DNA of 64,000 nucleotides from Colwellia ponticola (lineage in GTDB: Bacteria; Pseudomonadota; Gammaproteobacteria; Enterobacterales; Alteromonadaceae). Location: contig NZ_SZVP01000003.1 in NCBI RefSeq assembly GCF_005885605.1, positions 1 to 64,000 on the forward strand, given 5' to 3'. Below the pieces are notes generated by a model. It saw nothing but the letters and a program-made list of their open reading frames with translations. It was not told the origin of the DNA and searched no databases. Below are positions 40,202-50,197 of the stretch, in pieces (within the stretch, counting starts at the first letter, position 1; the number at the start of each line of letters is the position of its first letter). A program made the translations under genes and the position numbers.

Positions 40202-40621
40202 ATGAAGTTTTTACATACCATGGTACGAGTACGAGATTTAGAAGAATCTCTTGATTTTTATGTCAATAAACTTGGTTTAATTGAAACAAAACGTAGTGAA
40301 GTACCTGCGGGTAAATTTACTTTAGTTTACCTAGCCACTGAAGTAGGTGGTCCAGAAGTTGAACTAACCTACAACTGGGATACAACAGAAGAATACACCA
40401 CCGGTCGTAGTTTTGGCCATTTAGCCTTTGAAGTTGAGGATATTTATCAAACGTGTCAAAAACTCCAAGATGCTGGTATAACCATTAACAGACCACCTCG
40501 TTGTGGTCATATGGCTTTTGTTAACTCGCCGGATGGTATCGCCATTGAGCTATTACAAAAAAATGGCTCGCTAGCACCACAAGAGCCTTGGTTAAGTATG
40601 GAAAATACCGGTACCTGGTAA
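40202..40621 (+). CDS. gloA: Lactoylglutathione lyase (glyoxalase I)
   Basis: This metal-dependent enzyme converts the methylglyoxal-glutathione adduct to lactoylglutathione. The 139-aa protein has two VOC-fold halves with metal ligands at H5 (LHTMVRV), E56-region ([11 protein letters not shown]), H74-region (GHLAFEVED) and a C-terminal Glu (DGIAIELLQ). The ATG has a GAGAG site. The gene ends in its own terminator. Confidence 0.93.
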   Translation: MKFLHTMVRVRDLEESLDFYVNKLGLIETKRSEVPAGKFTLVYLATEVGGPEVELTYNWDTTEEYTTGRSFGHLAFEVEDIYQTCQKLQDAGITINRPPRCGHMAFVNSPDGIAIELLQKNGSLAPQEPWLSMENTGTW

Positions 40622-40624
40622 ATT

Positions 40625-40656
40625 AAAAAGCGGCAATAATCTATTGCCGCTCTTTT
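40625..40656 (+). terminator. gloA terminator
   Basis: AGCGGCAATA (40629-40638) pairs perfectly with TATTGCCGCT (40642-40651) around a 3-base loop. An A-run precedes it and CTTTT follows. Confidence 0.83.
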
Positions 40657-40715
40657 GTGGTAAGTTAGCGCCATGCTGTTATGATAGCGACATTATTTTT
40701 TATAACTAAGCACAT

Positions 40716-41249
40716 ATGGCCATTAAAGCAACTATATACAAAGCCACTATCGAACTCGCCGATATGGATCGTAACTATTACGACCGCTTGCAACTTACCA
40801 TTGCCCAACACCCATCAGAAACACCACAACGATTAATGATACGCTTAATTGCCTTTATTCTTAATGCCCATGAAGACCTACATTTTGGCAAAGGCGTTAG
40901 CGACGAAAATGAAGCCGCTATCTGGCAAGTTAATTACAGCGATGAAATTGACCTTTGGATTGAACTAGGTCAGCTCGATGAAAAACGCCTTAAAAAAGCC
41001 TGTAACCAAGCCAAAGCCGTAAAACTTTATTGTTATGGTAGCAGCGTAACTACCTGGTGGTCACAAGTTCAACAAAGCATGAACAAGTTTGATCGACTCA
41101 CGATAGAGCAATTTGATACAAGTACTTGTGACGCGTTAGTGAACTTACTTAACCGCAATATGGAGTTTCAATGCAGTATTCAAGATGGTCAATTGTGGTT
41201 AACCTCAGGTGAAGAAACTTTATTAATTGAAACAATAAAACTTAAGTAA
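40716..41249 (+). CDS. YaeQ family protein
   Basis: This 177-aa protein matches the YaeQ family, with MAIKATIYKATIELADMDRN, HPSETPQRLMIRLIAFIL and FGKGVSDENEAAIWQ. The family has a compact fold related to PD-(D/E)XK nucleases, but its role is not settled. It lies 12 bp upstream of the M28 peptidase gene and may be cotranscribed with it. Confidence 0.92.
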   Translation: MAIKATIYKATIELADMDRNYYDRLQLTIAQHPSETPQRLMIRLIAFILNAHEDLHFGKGVSDENEAAIWQVNYSDEIDLWIELGQLDEKRLKKACNQAKAVKLYCYGSSVTTWWSQVQQSMNKFDRLTIEQFDTSTCDALVNLLNRNMEFQCSIQDGQLWLTSGEETLLIETIKLK

Positions 41250-41261
41250 GAGATCTCTTTT

Positions 41262-42680
41262 ATGAGAAAAGTAGCACTACCTATAACAATGATAACTATA
41301 GCTAGCTTATCATTATCAAGCTGTAGCAATATTAATGTAACATTTAACGCTGATAGTGCTGAGTACAACGCTATTAATAACAACATTACTTTAGCGCAAA
41401 TAACTAAAGACGTTACCTATTTAGCCAGTGATGAACTTAAAGGTCGAGACAATTTCAGCCTTGGTATACGTCAAGCTGCCAGTTATATTACGCAGCGCTT
41501 TAGCGACGTAGGTCTTACGCCAGCAAACGGCGCGGCTAGTTTTAAACAACAATACACGGTACAAAAAATAACCCCTGACACACTTACCGTGCAGTTAAAT
41601 GGTCAAAGCATTGATACTGATGCTTTATCAATGGCAACAACCATAACTGATTTTAACTGGAGCAGTAGTACAAACTCTACCAATCCTGTCAATATTGTGA
41701 TGATCGGTAAAAATGACAATATGCGTAAAGCAATCAGTGAATTAAATAGCCAAGGTGGTCAGCACCTAGTCTTACTTCATCCTAAACATGAAGACAGCTT
41801 TAAACGCTATCAAGATCACTTTGCGCGCGGCTTAACCAAACTCGTTGATAACAAAACCACTAAAGCAGGTGGTGTGATTGTTATCGCCTTAACGGATATT
41901 AGTCAAGTAAAACAATTTAACGCTACCGGCCATGCCAAAGTCACTAATACCTTATTAACGAATGTCGTCGGTATTTTACCGGGTAAAAGTAAAGCCAATG
42001 AAATTGTACTTTACTCTGCCCATTACGATCATTTAGGTGTAAAACCTAGTGTTGACCAAGCCGCTAATAGTAAACAATCAACAGGCAGTGAAATATTTAA
42101 TGGCGCTGATGATGATGCATCAGGTGTTTCCGCTATTATTAATTTAGCTAACCACTTTACTCAGCTAGGTAATAATGAAAGAACGCTAATGTTTGCAGCT
42201 TTTAGCGCAGAAGAGCTTGGCGGCTTTGGCTCACGTTATTTCTCTACACATGTAGAACCAGCAGCCATTACCGCCATGATTAACATTGAAATGATTGGTA
42301 AACCAGCCATTTTTGGTGAAGGTAGCGTTTGGATGACGGGGATGGATAGATCAAGTCTAGGTGAGCAACTGAACCAAGCCCTAGTCCCTCAAAGCCTAAA
42401 AGTTTATGCCGATCCCTACCCTGAACAAAATTTATTTTATCGCTCTGACAATGCCACATTAGCAAGGCTAGGCGTACCTGCGCACAGTTTTAGTAGTACA
42501 AAACTTGATAAAGACAAGCATTACCATCAAGTAAGTGATGATATTAGCAGCTTAAACTTGCCATCAATGTTACAAGTAATTAAGACACTGGCGATAGCGA
42601 CGACACCATTGGTTGATGGTTCTATTACGCCGTCGCGCATCGACCCAAGCAAAGTAAAACGTAATGGTCTTATCTATTAA
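41262..42680 (+). CDS. M28-family zinc metallopeptidase lipoprotein
   Basis: This 472-aa protein has a lipoprotein signal (lipobox SLSSC, Cys21). The M28 aminopeptidase metal site is visible: SAHYDHLG, NGADDDASGVSA (bridging Asp), FAAFSAEELGGFGS (catalytic Glu pair), INIEMIGK and FYRSDNATLARLGVPAHSF. A PA-type insert probably occupies about 120-220. It likely trims peptides in the periplasm or at the surface, which suits a peptide-feeding marine bacterium. Confidence 0.9.
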   Translation: MRKVALPITMITIASLSLSSCSNINVTFNADSAEYNAINNNITLAQITKDVTYLASDELKGRDNFSLGIRQAASYITQRFSDVGLTPANGAASFKQQYTVQKITPDTLTVQLNGQSIDTDALSMATTITDFNWSSSTNSTNPVNIVMIGKNDNMRKAISELNSQGGQHLVLLHPKHEDSFKRYQDHFARGLTKLVDNKTTKAGGVIVIALTDISQVKQFNATGHAKVTNTLLTNVVGILPGKSKANEIVLYSAHYDHLGVKPSVDQAANSKQSTGSEIFNGADDDASGVSAIINLANHFTQLGNNERTLMFAAFSAEELGGFGSRYFSTHVEPAAITAMINIEMIGKPAIFGEGSVWMTGMDRSSLGEQLNQALVPQSLKVYADPYPEQNLFYRSDNATLARLGVPAHSFSSTKLDKDKHYHQVSDDISSLNLPSMLQVIKTLAIATTPLVDGSITPSRIDPSKVKRNGLIY

Positions 42681-42726
42681 GTACTTATTAGTAAATTATT
42701 ATTAAGCTTATAAGAGCGAATAAAAT

Positions 42727-42762
42727 ATTGCCGCCAGTACGTTCAACTCACTATGCGGCAAT
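42727..42762 (-). terminator. Possible hairpin at the 3' end of the GNAT gene
   Basis: ATTGCCGC (42727-42734) pairs with GCGGCAAT (42755-42762), the latter inside the last codons of the GNAT gene. The loop is about 20 bases. A short T-rich stretch follows on the minus strand. It sits between convergent genes, but terminator function is weakly supported. Confidence 0.35.
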
Positions 42763-43218
42763 CACTTCTAAAGGACACCGTAATTGATATTCAAAACGGT
42801 TTTTCTTCTCTACTTGAAAGCCATGGCGTAAGTACAAGCCCCGAGCAGGGTTTTTCAATAAAACATTTAAGGTGATCGGTAAGCATAATTGTAACGCTCG
42901 CTTTTTTACCACCATTAATACCCTACTGCCAATCCCCTTCCCTTGATATTTTGGCATAATCTGTAGCTGCCTAATATGCAAACTTTTATGGGTATTATTA
43001 AGTGCTACCACCCCCATTTTTACTAAGCCGATAGGCTTTCTATCCACTAAAATAATATGACTATCGTAAAAGTGCTCTTTTATTTGTACTAAATGTTGTT
43101 CATCGGTCATACGAATACCAGCAGCTAGCAAATGTTGAGTCATGGTTTTTCGTCGTAACGATAACAAAAACTCAATATCTTCATGCTTAACCTTTCTAAA
43201 GCCGATGGTAGATTTCAT
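42751..43218 (-). CDS. GNAT-family N-acetyltransferase
   Basis: This protein transfers an acetyl group from acetyl-CoA to an unknown acceptor. I place the start at the ATG at 43218 (MKSTIGFRKVKHEDIEFLLS), giving 155 aa and the normal fold start. The longer reading frame begins inside the hexanucleotide repeat and would add an artificial ILILIL stretch. The acetyl-CoA loop is IMPKYQGKGIGSRVLMVV, and the C-terminus has NPARGLYLRHGFQVEKK, both typical. Confidence 0.85.
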   Translation of the reverse strand: MKSTIGFRKVKHEDIEFLLSLRRKTMTQHLLAAGIRMTDEQHLVQIKEHFYDSHIILVDRKPIGLVKMGVVALNNTHKSLHIRQLQIMPKYQGKGIGSRVLMVVKKRALQLCLPITLNVLLKNPARGLYLRHGFQVEKKNRFEYQLRCPLEVIAA

Positions 43219-43247
43219 GTATTTAATTCCATACTCGTTCAATTTCG

Positions 43248-43298
43248 TCAATATCAATATCAATATCAATATCAATATCAATATCAATATCAATATCA
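43248..43298. repeat. Hexanucleotide microsatellite, about 8.5 copies of TCAATA
   Basis: An uninterrupted run of the 6-base unit spans 51 bases. It lies 30 bases upstream of the GNAT start, in the gap between this gene and the divergent DUF885 gene. Because 6 is a multiple of 3, copy changes would not shift a reading frame, but they would change promoter or leader spacing. Confidence 0.9.
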
Positions 43299-43452
43299 GA
43301 TAAGTTTACTTACTTTAATCAGTCTAGTGACAACTTTATAACAACTTGTCGTAATTTTATAACAACCCATCGTGCTTTTATTGAACCGACACACTAGATT
43401 AAGGCACACTAAAGACACGCTTATACTACGTTAAATAAATGAGAACAATATA

Positions 43453-45312
43453 ATGTTTAAAAAATCCTTACTCGTCGTTGCAATAGCATCAACCTTGCTT
43501 AGCGCTTGCTCAGAAGATAACGCTACTACTGAGCATCATAATAAACAAAACACTCATCAAACAACTGACACCGCTAGCATAGGCGCAAGTAAAATAGCCT
43601 CAGCGCAAGCTAATGCATTATTTGACACGCTATTTAAAGAAACACTGAACCGTAATCCGGTAAGACAAACTTATTTAGGCATAAAAACAGATTACGATAA
43701 GTGGTATGACATTTCAGAAGAAAATGCTGCTAATGAACTCGCCATCGCTAAAAAGAACCTTGCACGTGTGCAAGCAATTGACGCTGATCCTCTGGATGCG
43801 CAAACTAAAATAAGCCTTAATTTATTTATCCAAGACTTAGAACATCAAATTGCCGATCATCAATGGCGCTTTCATAACTACCCTGTTAATCAAATGTTTG
43901 GCACGCATTCTCAAATACCCGCTTTTTTAATTAACCAACATTCCATCAGTAACGTTAAAGAAGCACAAGATTATATTGCCCGTGTAAAAGGGGCTGAAAA
44001 ATTACTCGCACAATTAGTTGTACAGCTAAAATTGCGTGAAGCAAAAGGGATAATAGCACCAAAATTTGTTTTTCCTCATGTCATCAGAGATTCACAAAAT
44101 ATTTTAGTAGGCGCACCTTTTGATAAGGCACCCAACAGTACTATTTTTGCCGATTTCACCCGTAAAGTTGATGCACTTAACATTACCGACGCTGAAAAAT
44201 CTAACTTAATAACAGCTGTAAAATCAGCCTTAATTGAGCACTTAAAACCCGGTTACCAGCAACTTATAACTTACCTAACCGCACTTGAGAAAAAAGCTGA
44301 CAACCGTGATGGCGCTTGGAAGTTTCCTAACGGTGAAGCCTTTTACAATAATGCACTACAACGTACCACCACAACCGACTTAACCTCAGCGCAAATTCAT
44401 ACCCTTGGCTTAAATGAAGTAGCACGTATTCATAATGAAATGCGCATTATCATGAAAAAAGTCAAGTTTGATGGCAGTCTAAACGAGTTTTTCGACTTTA
44501 TGCGAACCGACCCGCAGTTTTACTATCCCGAAACGGCCGAAGGAAAACAGCGCTACTTAACCGAAGCCGTAGCATTAATTGATGATATGGAAGGTCGATT
44601 AGATAGCTTATTTTTAACCAAGCCCAAAGCGGCATTAAAAGTAAAAGCTGTAGAAGGGTTTAGAGAAAAATCTGCGGGTAAAGCTTTTTATGAACGCCCT
44701 GCGCCAGACGGATCTCGTCCGGGTATTTATTACGCCAACCTTTATGACATGAAAGCAATGCCTAACTATCAAATGGCCGCTTTAGCCTATCACGAAGGTA
44801 TTCCCGGTCATCACATGCAACTAGCCATTAAACAAGAATTAATCGACATGCCAATGTTCCGTAAATTTGGTGGCTATACCGCACATACCGAGGGCTGGGG
44901 TTTATATTCAGAAATGATCCCTAAAGAAATTGGTTTATACCAAGACCCTTATTCTGACTTTGGACGTTTAGCTATGGAACTATGGCGCGCTTGTCGATTA
45001 GTGGTTGATACAGGTATTCACACCAAACAATGGACACGTCAACAAGGCATAGCATACTACGCCGACAACACGCCTAATGCCCTGTCTGACGCTGTAAAAA
45101 TGGTAGAACGTCATATTGTCATGCCATCACAAGCGACCGCTTATAAAATTGGTATGAACAAAATTATTGAGTTACGAGAACACGCCAAAGCGCAGTTAGG
45201 AGATAAGTTTGATATTCGTGAATTTCATGACGTCGTTTTAAAAAATGGCCCGGTACCACTGAACGTATTAACTGATTTAGTGGATAATTATATAACAACA
45301 ACTAAAGCCTAA
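43453..45312 (+). CDS. DUF885-family metallopeptidase-like lipoprotein
   Basis: This 619-aa protein has a lipoprotein signal (lipobox LLSAC, Cys19) and a Thr/His-rich linker. The DUF885 domain has the zinc-type motif AYHEGIPGHHMQLAI, then a downstream Glu region GYTAHTEGWGLYSEMIP. FYNNALQRTTTTDLT is also typical of the family. A peptidase role is likely from the HExxxHH-type arrangement but the substrate is unknown. It may work with the nearby M28 lipoprotein in peptide use. Confidence 0.9.
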   Translation: MFKKSLLVVAIASTLLSACSEDNATTEHHNKQNTHQTTDTASIGASKIASAQANALFDTLFKETLNRNPVRQTYLGIKTDYDKWYDISEENAANELAIAKKNLARVQAIDADPLDAQTKISLNLFIQDLEHQIADHQWRFHNYPVNQMFGTHSQIPAFLINQHSISNVKEAQDYIARVKGAEKLLAQLVVQLKLREAKGIIAPKFVFPHVIRDSQNILVGAPFDKAPNSTIFADFTRKVDALNITDAEKSNLITAVKSALIEHLKPGYQQLITYLTALEKKADNRDGAWKFPNGEAFYNNALQRTTTTDLTSAQIHTLGLNEVARIHNEMRIIMKKVKFDGSLNEFFDFMRTDPQFYYPETAEGKQRYLTEAVALIDDMEGRLDSLFLTKPKAALKVKAVEGFREKSAGKAFYERPAPDGSRPGIYYANLYDMKAMPNYQMAALAYHEGIPGHHMQLAIKQELIDMPMFRKFGGYTAHTEGWGLYSEMIPKEIGLYQDPYSDFGRLAMELWRACRLVVDTGIHTKQWTRQQGIAYYADNTPNALSDAVKMVERHIVMPSQATAYKIGMNKIIELREHAKAQLGDKFDIREFHDVVLKNGPVPLNVLTDLVDNYITTTKA

Positions 45313-45381
45313 CTTGGCTTAACATCTCTTAATAAAGCTAGCTAACAGCAATAGTAAATGAATACATTGACTATGTTGATT

Positions 45382-45414
45382 AAAAAAATCCGCATTTTAA
45401 CGTGCGGATTTTTT
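45382..45414. terminator. Terminator after the DUF885 gene
   Basis: AAAAAATCCGCA and TGCGGATTTTTT form a perfect 12-bp stem with an 8-base loop. It has A- and T-runs, so it works in either direction between two convergent genes. Confidence 0.92.
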
Positions 45415-45528
45415 AGTTGAACCTTAGGATAGTTCATTACATTAGCCCTATCTGGAAAGGAAGATAGTCACTTATTTGAGCATGGAGACTCAAAGGTTCT
45501 ACATGTTGCCCTAGCCTCTTTACGCTTG

Positions 45529-45981
45529 TTATTCTGGAGCGCGTACCGCTAATACATCGCATTTTGCTCCGTGTAAAACAGCATTACAGGTCGAACCTAA
45601 CAGTAATTGCAAGCCATGCACACCATGACTACCGGTTATAATTAAATCGACGTTTTCTTGCTCTGCAAAGGCTAATATTTCACTACTGGTCTGGCCGGTG
45701 GGAATGTGCAAGTCTTGCTCAGTAATATGTAGTCTTTTTAGTAAAGGTTGTAATATCTCATGGGCTCGCTTTTCTAAAATTCTTGTCGTGTTAATGTTCT
45801 CTATGGGATCTGAGCCCAGCATAACACCATATAAACCACCATAATAAGCATTAGCTATCGGCTCTACAACATGAATAACACTGAGCTTCGCTTGGGTGAA
45901 CTGCTGTAGTTGTGTCACTTTATCTTCAATATAGTTTTTACTTTCATTAAGTTCAGTGGCAAATAAAATATGCTTATACAT
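45529..45981 (-). CDS. Universal stress protein (UspA family)
   Basis: This single-domain Usp protein has about 150 aa. I start it at 45981, because an AAGGAGAGA lies just upstream and MYKHILFATELNES is the canonical N-terminus; the longer frame adds 28 unrelated residues. The nucleotide loop is near VDLIITGSHGVHGLQLLLGSTCNAVLH, with the G-x2-G-x9-G-(S/T) pattern. It is last in a minus-strand set after the beta-CASP gene, 28 bp away. Confidence 0.92.
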   Translation of the reverse strand: MYKHILFATELNESKNYIEDKVTQLQQFTQAKLSVIHVVEPIANAYYGGLYGVMLGSDPIENINTTRILEKRAHEILQPLLKRLHITEQDLHIPTGQTSSEILAFAEQENVDLIITGSHGVHGLQLLLGSTCNAVLHGAKCDVLAVRAPE

Positions 45982-46009
45982 CACTCTCTCCTTCATATTA
46001 GATAACCAT

Positions 46010-47398
46010 TTAGATAACAATATTTTGCTTATAACTAGCTTTAACAACCTTAGCCTTGTATTCATATTTTAATTTTTGTGCGAGTATTTCCATTGCTTCT
46101 TCTTCTCCGTGCACAAGTACTACCGGTGGTTTATTTTTAAAACCTTGATACCACGTTAATAAACCTTGTTGATCAGCATGAGCTGAGAAGCCGCCGATGG
46201 TATGAATTTGTGCTTTAACTCGTATTTTTTCACCCCATAAATTGATCTGTTCACAGCCATCAACCAACGATCGGCCTAATGTTCCTCTAGCTTGAAAACC
46301 AACAATAAGCACATGTGCATTTTCACGCCAAATATTATGTTTAAAGTGGTGTTTAATTCGACCACCGGTACACATACCACTACCTGCGATAATAATAGCG
46401 CCAGAGTTAATCTGATTGATTTTCATCGAGTATTCAGTGGTTTCTGACATGTGCAGGTTGGGTAAATCCAGTATTCCCTGATGGTCTTGTTTAATAGCGA
46501 CGGCTTGCTTATCGTAAACTTCATGGTGTTTAGCATAAACCCCTGTCGCCTTTATTCCCATCGGGCTATCAAGAAAGATTTGCCAGTCAGCGAGTTGCCA
46601 CGCTGTAAAGTGTTGCTTAAATTCATAAAGTAGCTCTTGTGTTCTACCGACGGTAAAAGCAGGAATTAAGATATTGCCCTTGTTACTTTTAGCGTTGGCA
46701 ATAATGGTGCCCATTTCTTGCCATGTATCTTCCCAACTACGGTGTAACCTATCACCGTAAGTGCTTTCCATGATGACTAAGTCGGCATAATTAACTTGGT
46801 AAGGATCACGTAAAATAGGCGCATTTTTATGACCTAAATCGCCACTAAAGACTACTTTTTTACTGATGCCATTTTCACTAAGGGCTAATTCAATAATAGC
46901 CGAGCCAATAATATGCCCCGCATCTCTTAGGGTTAGTTTAACGCCTGGGCAAACGTCGATTTCTTCGTCATAAGTCAGCCCTTGAAAATACTGTAATGTG
47001 GTTGATGCTTCTGTCGTAGTATACAGTGGTTCTACTAATGCTAAGCCTTTACGTTCACGTTTTTTGTTTTCCCAGCGAGCTTCTTTTTCATGAATGTACC
47101 CGGAGTCGACAAGCATAATTTCGCATAAATCTACGGTAGCATTATGAGTATAGATAGGGCCATGGTACCCCTCTTTTATAAGCACAGGTAATCGCCCGGT
47201 GTGATCTAGGTGTGCATGGCTAACGATTACCGCATCGAGAGTGGCAACATCAAATGGGAAAGGGTCATGGTTGTGTCGTTCATGTTCATGCGAGCCTTGT
47301 AACATGCCACATTCAAGCAGTACGTTTTTGTTATTAATTTGTACTAAATAACAAGAGCCAGTGACTTCTCGAGTGGCTCCTAAAAATTTAATATTCAT
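46010..47398 (-). CDS. MBL-fold beta-CASP RNA-processing exonuclease-like protein
   Basis: This 462-aa metallo-beta-lactamase fold protein has HAHLDHTGRLP (residues 61-71, zinc site) and FSGDLGHKNAPI. A beta-CASP domain follows from about MESTYGDRLH, with GMCTGGRIKHH, FQARGTLGRSL and GGFSAHADQQGLL. It resembles the CPSF/Ysh1-type bacterial ribonucleases. There is no separate KH domain. RNA is the likely substrate but untested. It lies 17 bp after the cytochrome gene. Confidence 0.92.
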   Translation of the reverse strand: MNIKFLGATREVTGSCYLVQINNKNVLLECGMLQGSHEHERHNHDPFPFDVATLDAVIVSHAHLDHTGRLPVLIKEGYHGPIYTHNATVDLCEIMLVDSGYIHEKEARWENKKRERKGLALVEPLYTTTEASTTLQYFQGLTYDEEIDVCPGVKLTLRDAGHIIGSAIIELALSENGISKKVVFSGDLGHKNAPILRDPYQVNYADLVIMESTYGDRLHRSWEDTWQEMGTIIANAKSNKGNILIPAFTVGRTQELLYEFKQHFTAWQLADWQIFLDSPMGIKATGVYAKHHEVYDKQAVAIKQDHQGILDLPNLHMSETTEYSMKINQINSGAIIIAGSGMCTGGRIKHHFKHNIWRENAHVLIVGFQARGTLGRSLVDGCEQINLWGEKIRVKAQIHTIGGFSAHADQQGLLTWYQGFKNKPPVVLVHGEEEAMEILAQKLKYEYKAKVVKASYKQNIVI

Positions 47399-47415
47399 GT
47401 TAACTCCGGTAATAA

Positions 47416-47874
47416 CTATCGTGGGTAATATTGGTATACTGTTGGTTTAAATGGTAATAGTGTATATTTCGGCTGTAAAAATGTGACTAAATCAATAAGT
47501 TCAGTTACTGTCATCACATCATTAAAAACGTTCATTTTTGATTTGCCGTCAGGCGTTTTAGCCATAGCTGAATACGGCGAGGAAAACTTATGAGAGGGGT
47601 TAATTATTGACGTGACTAATTCGGCGTACGTGACTATTTGAGTTTTCTCGCCGCCCAGAGAAATGTTAATATCGGCATGTTTTTCAATATTTTTATCTTC
47701 AACACCTTGTAGTGTGTGACACGCTAAACATTGATAGGTTAACAGTACCGCTTTTCCTTGTTCAGCATTACCTTTGGGTAGACTAAAGCCGCGTGGCGAG
47801 TCAACCCCCTGATTACAGCTGAGCAGTGTTAATGACATAACGATAAGTAAAGCGAGTGTAGTGTATTTCATCAT
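47416..47874 (-). CDS. Cytochrome c-type lipoprotein
   Basis: This 152-aa protein has a lipoprotein signal (lipobox TLLSC, Cys20) and one heme-binding CLACH (C49-H53). It would be attached to a membrane on the periplasmic side. KSKMNVFNDVMTVTEL offers candidate axial Met residues. The fold resembles small soluble monoheme cytochromes c. It is first of the cytochrome / beta-CASP / Usp set. Confidence 0.88.
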   Translation of the reverse strand: MMKYTTLALLIVMSLTLLSCNQGVDSPRGFSLPKGNAEQGKAVLLTYQCLACHTLQGVEDKNIEKHADINISLGGEKTQIVTYAELVTSIINPSHKFSSPYSAMAKTPDGKSKMNVFNDVMTVTELIDLVTFLQPKYTLLPFKPTVYQYYPR

Positions 47875-48000
47875 TTTTTGGCGAGGATACCCCCTTGATT
47901 TAGCTGGAGGGGGGATCGCTTGCGCTCTCCATTTGTTGAGTTTAGTGTAGTGGTATGGGCTTTTACAAGCCCGCTCGTTTAGGGGCAGCGTAATTGACAG

Positions 48001-48783
48001 CTATTCCTTGGTTATTTTTTTGGCTGATTGCACCAAACCACTAATCAACTCCATTGGTAAGGGGAAGATAATGGTCGAATTTTTTTCACCAGCAATTTCG
48101 GTTAAGGTTTGTAAATAACGTAACATGATGGCGTCAGGTTCTTTAGCCAGTTGCTTTGCCGCCTGTGTTAAGTGAGTTGATGCCTCCATCTCACCAGTAG
48201 CATGAATAACTTTTGCTCTTCGGGTACGCTCAGCTTCAGCTTGTTTGGCAATGGCACGGATCATACTTTCATTTAAATCAACGTGTTTAATTTCAACATT
48301 CGATACCTTTATGCCCCAACTGTCGGTTCTAACATCTAAAATACTTTGAATATCAGTATTTAACATATCTCTATTGGCTAGCATTTCGTCTAACTCATGT
48401 TGTCCTAATACCGACCGCAAGGTAGTTTGTGCAAGCTGAGACGTTGCTTGTAAATAATTTTCGACATTAATAATCGCTTTTTGCGGATCAATGACGCGAA
48501 AATAGATAACCGCATTGACTTTTACCGAGACATTATCGCGACTGATAACATCTTGGCTAGGAACATCCATCACCACAATGCGTAAATCTACTTTCACCAT
48601 TTGTTGTATAAAAGGAATAACGATAATAAAGCCAGGCCCTTTAACTTTATAAAATCGGCCAAGTAAAAAGATCACTCCTCGCTCATATTCTCGTAAAATT
48701 CGAAAAGCAATCAAAAATAATGCCAATACTAACAATATGATTGAACCCGTGAATAATTCCGTGCTACCAAAAAGTTGTGTCAT
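48001..48783 (-). CDS. Slipin (stomatin-like SPFH/band 7 protein)
   Basis: This 260-aa membrane-bound scaffold protein has one N-terminal helix (about 12-30) and a band 7 domain. It contains [40 protein letters not shown] and the C-terminal helical [20 protein letters not shown]. The NfeD gene lies 4 bp upstream, and slipins with NfeD partners are a known pair in prokaryotes. It probably organises membrane microdomains. Confidence 0.94.
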   Translation of the reverse strand: MTQLFGSTELFTGSIILLVLALFLIAFRILREYERGVIFLLGRFYKVKGPGFIIVIPFIQQMVKVDLRIVVMDVPSQDVISRDNVSVKVNAVIYFRVIDPQKAIINVENYLQATSQLAQTTLRSVLGQHELDEMLANRDMLNTDIQSILDVRTDSWGIKVSNVEIKHVDLNESMIRAIAKQAEAERTRRAKVIHATGEMEASTHLTQAAKQLAKEPDAIMLRYLQTLTEIAGEKNSTIIFPLPMELISGLVQSAKKITKE

Positions 48784-48787
48784 TATT

Positions 48788-50197
48788 TTACTCCGTATCT
48801 TGGCTGTAAGTGGTTGTTGCTGGTGCTAAAACTAGCGTTAAGCCATTAATGGCTTGTACCTGCACTTGTTGATGCTTTATCAATGCTTGTGTGCTACTCG
48901 CAGCCCAACGTTCACCATTAAAAAGTACATAGCCGGCCCCAATGAAATCATCCTCTACGCTAACCCAAGCATTAATGATTTCTTCTTGACCACTGACAAT
49001 TTTATTTTTTTTGGCTCGGTAGATGATCCCTAAGGCAAACACAATAAACCCGGCGGTGACTAACGTAAAACTGGCAATGATTGGTAGCGATACTTTAAAT
49101 TGCTCAAGGTTAGTGTCGAATAAAAATATCGATCCTAGGGTGAAGGCACTGATACCACCGATACCAAAAACACCAAAACTTGGCATGAGTGATTCCATCA
49201 CCAATAGCACAATACCTAATAACAGTAGTGCCGCACCGGCAACATTTAGCGGTAATAATTGCAGGGCATATAGGGCGATAAGCAAAGAGGTACCGCCGAT
49301 AATCCCAGCGATACCAATACCAGGGCTGTAAAATTCAAGTAGTAAGCCGTAAATACCGAGTAGCATCAGAATATAGGCAATATTAGGGTCTGTAATAGTA
49401 GCGATAAATCGGCTGCGCCAGTCTTTATTTTTGTTGATGATACGGGCATTGTGTAACACCAAGTCAATATTTTTTTGCTGTACTGATACGCGCATACCAT
49501 CGAGTTTCTGTAACAGCACTTGTGGTGATTCGGCGATTAAGGTGATGACATTTTCGGCTAATGCTTCTGTTGCCGTTAATGTCGCAGCCTCGGTTACCGC
49601 TTTTTCCGCCCAAAGTTCATTACGCGAACGTAACTGCGCTAGTGAGCGAATATAGGCAATAGCATCATTTAATACTTTCTTTTCCATCGCCGACGGCGTG
49701 CTTTTTGCTGTTTTATCGTCAGCTGAGGGTGTCATCGGCGAGGCAATATTTACCGGTGTTGCTGCACCTATTGTGGTCGCAGGCGCCATAGCAGCAATCG
49801 GGCAAGCATACAGTAAATAGGTGCCCGCACTCGCTGCTCTTGCACCGGGGGGGTAAACTAAACAAGCAATGGGAATATGAGAGTTTACAATACTTTTATT
49901 AATATCACGTAGGCTGGCACTTAAACCGCCAGGGGTGTCGAGTGTAATAATAATTAATGGTATGTTACTTTGGCCATTGGCTAACTTTATTTCTCGCACT
50001 ACAAAATCATTGATGGCGGGCCCAATTGCGCCTTTGATCGCTAATAATGGCACCTCTAATGAAGTCGCCTTAAGGGGAGTGGCTTGTTGTGCTGAGGCGA
50101 TTAATGGCTGAATTAAGGGGGATTCTGCAGACATTACTGGGTATGCTGTGAATACAGCGCTAAATAATAGACATAATACTTTTAATAATTTACACAT
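48788..50197 (-). CDS. NfeD-family membrane-bound serine protease
   Basis: This 469-aa protein starts with a signal peptide (about 1-24). A ClpP-like domain follows with the catalytic Ser in [14 protein letters not shown] (S123) and the likely Lys in [13 protein letters not shown]. Four to five membrane helices (about 270-390) and a C-terminal OB-fold NfeD domain (about 405-460) complete it. In archaeal homologues this protease cleaves the partner stomatin, which is the adjacent gene here. Confidence 0.93.
   Translation of the reverse strand: MCKLLKVLCLLFSAVFTAYPVMSAESPLIQPLIASAQQATPLKATSLEVPLLAIKGAIGPAINDFVVREIKLANGQSNIPLIIITLDTPGGLSASLRDINKSIVNSHIPIACLVYPPGARAASAGTYLLYACPIAAMAPATTIGAATPVNIASPMTPSADDKTAKSTPSAMEKKVLNDAIAYIRSLAQLRSRNELWAEKAVTEAATLTATEALAENVITLIAESPQVLLQKLDGMRVSVQQKNIDLVLHNARIINKNKDWRSRFIATITDPNIAYILMLLGIYGLLLEFYSPGIGIAGIIGGTSLLIALYALQLLPLNVAGAALLLLGIVLLVMESLMPSFGVFGIGGISAFTLGSIFLFDTNLEQFKVSLPIIASFTLVTAGFIVFALGIIYRAKKNKIVSGQEEIINAWVSVEDDFIGAGYVLFNGERWAASSTQALIKHQQVQVQAINGLTLVLAPATTTYSQDTE

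Noticed and set aside
43219-43293. N-terminal ILILIL extension of the GNAT protein
   Set aside because: It is translation of the hexanucleotide repeat upstream of the real start at 43218.
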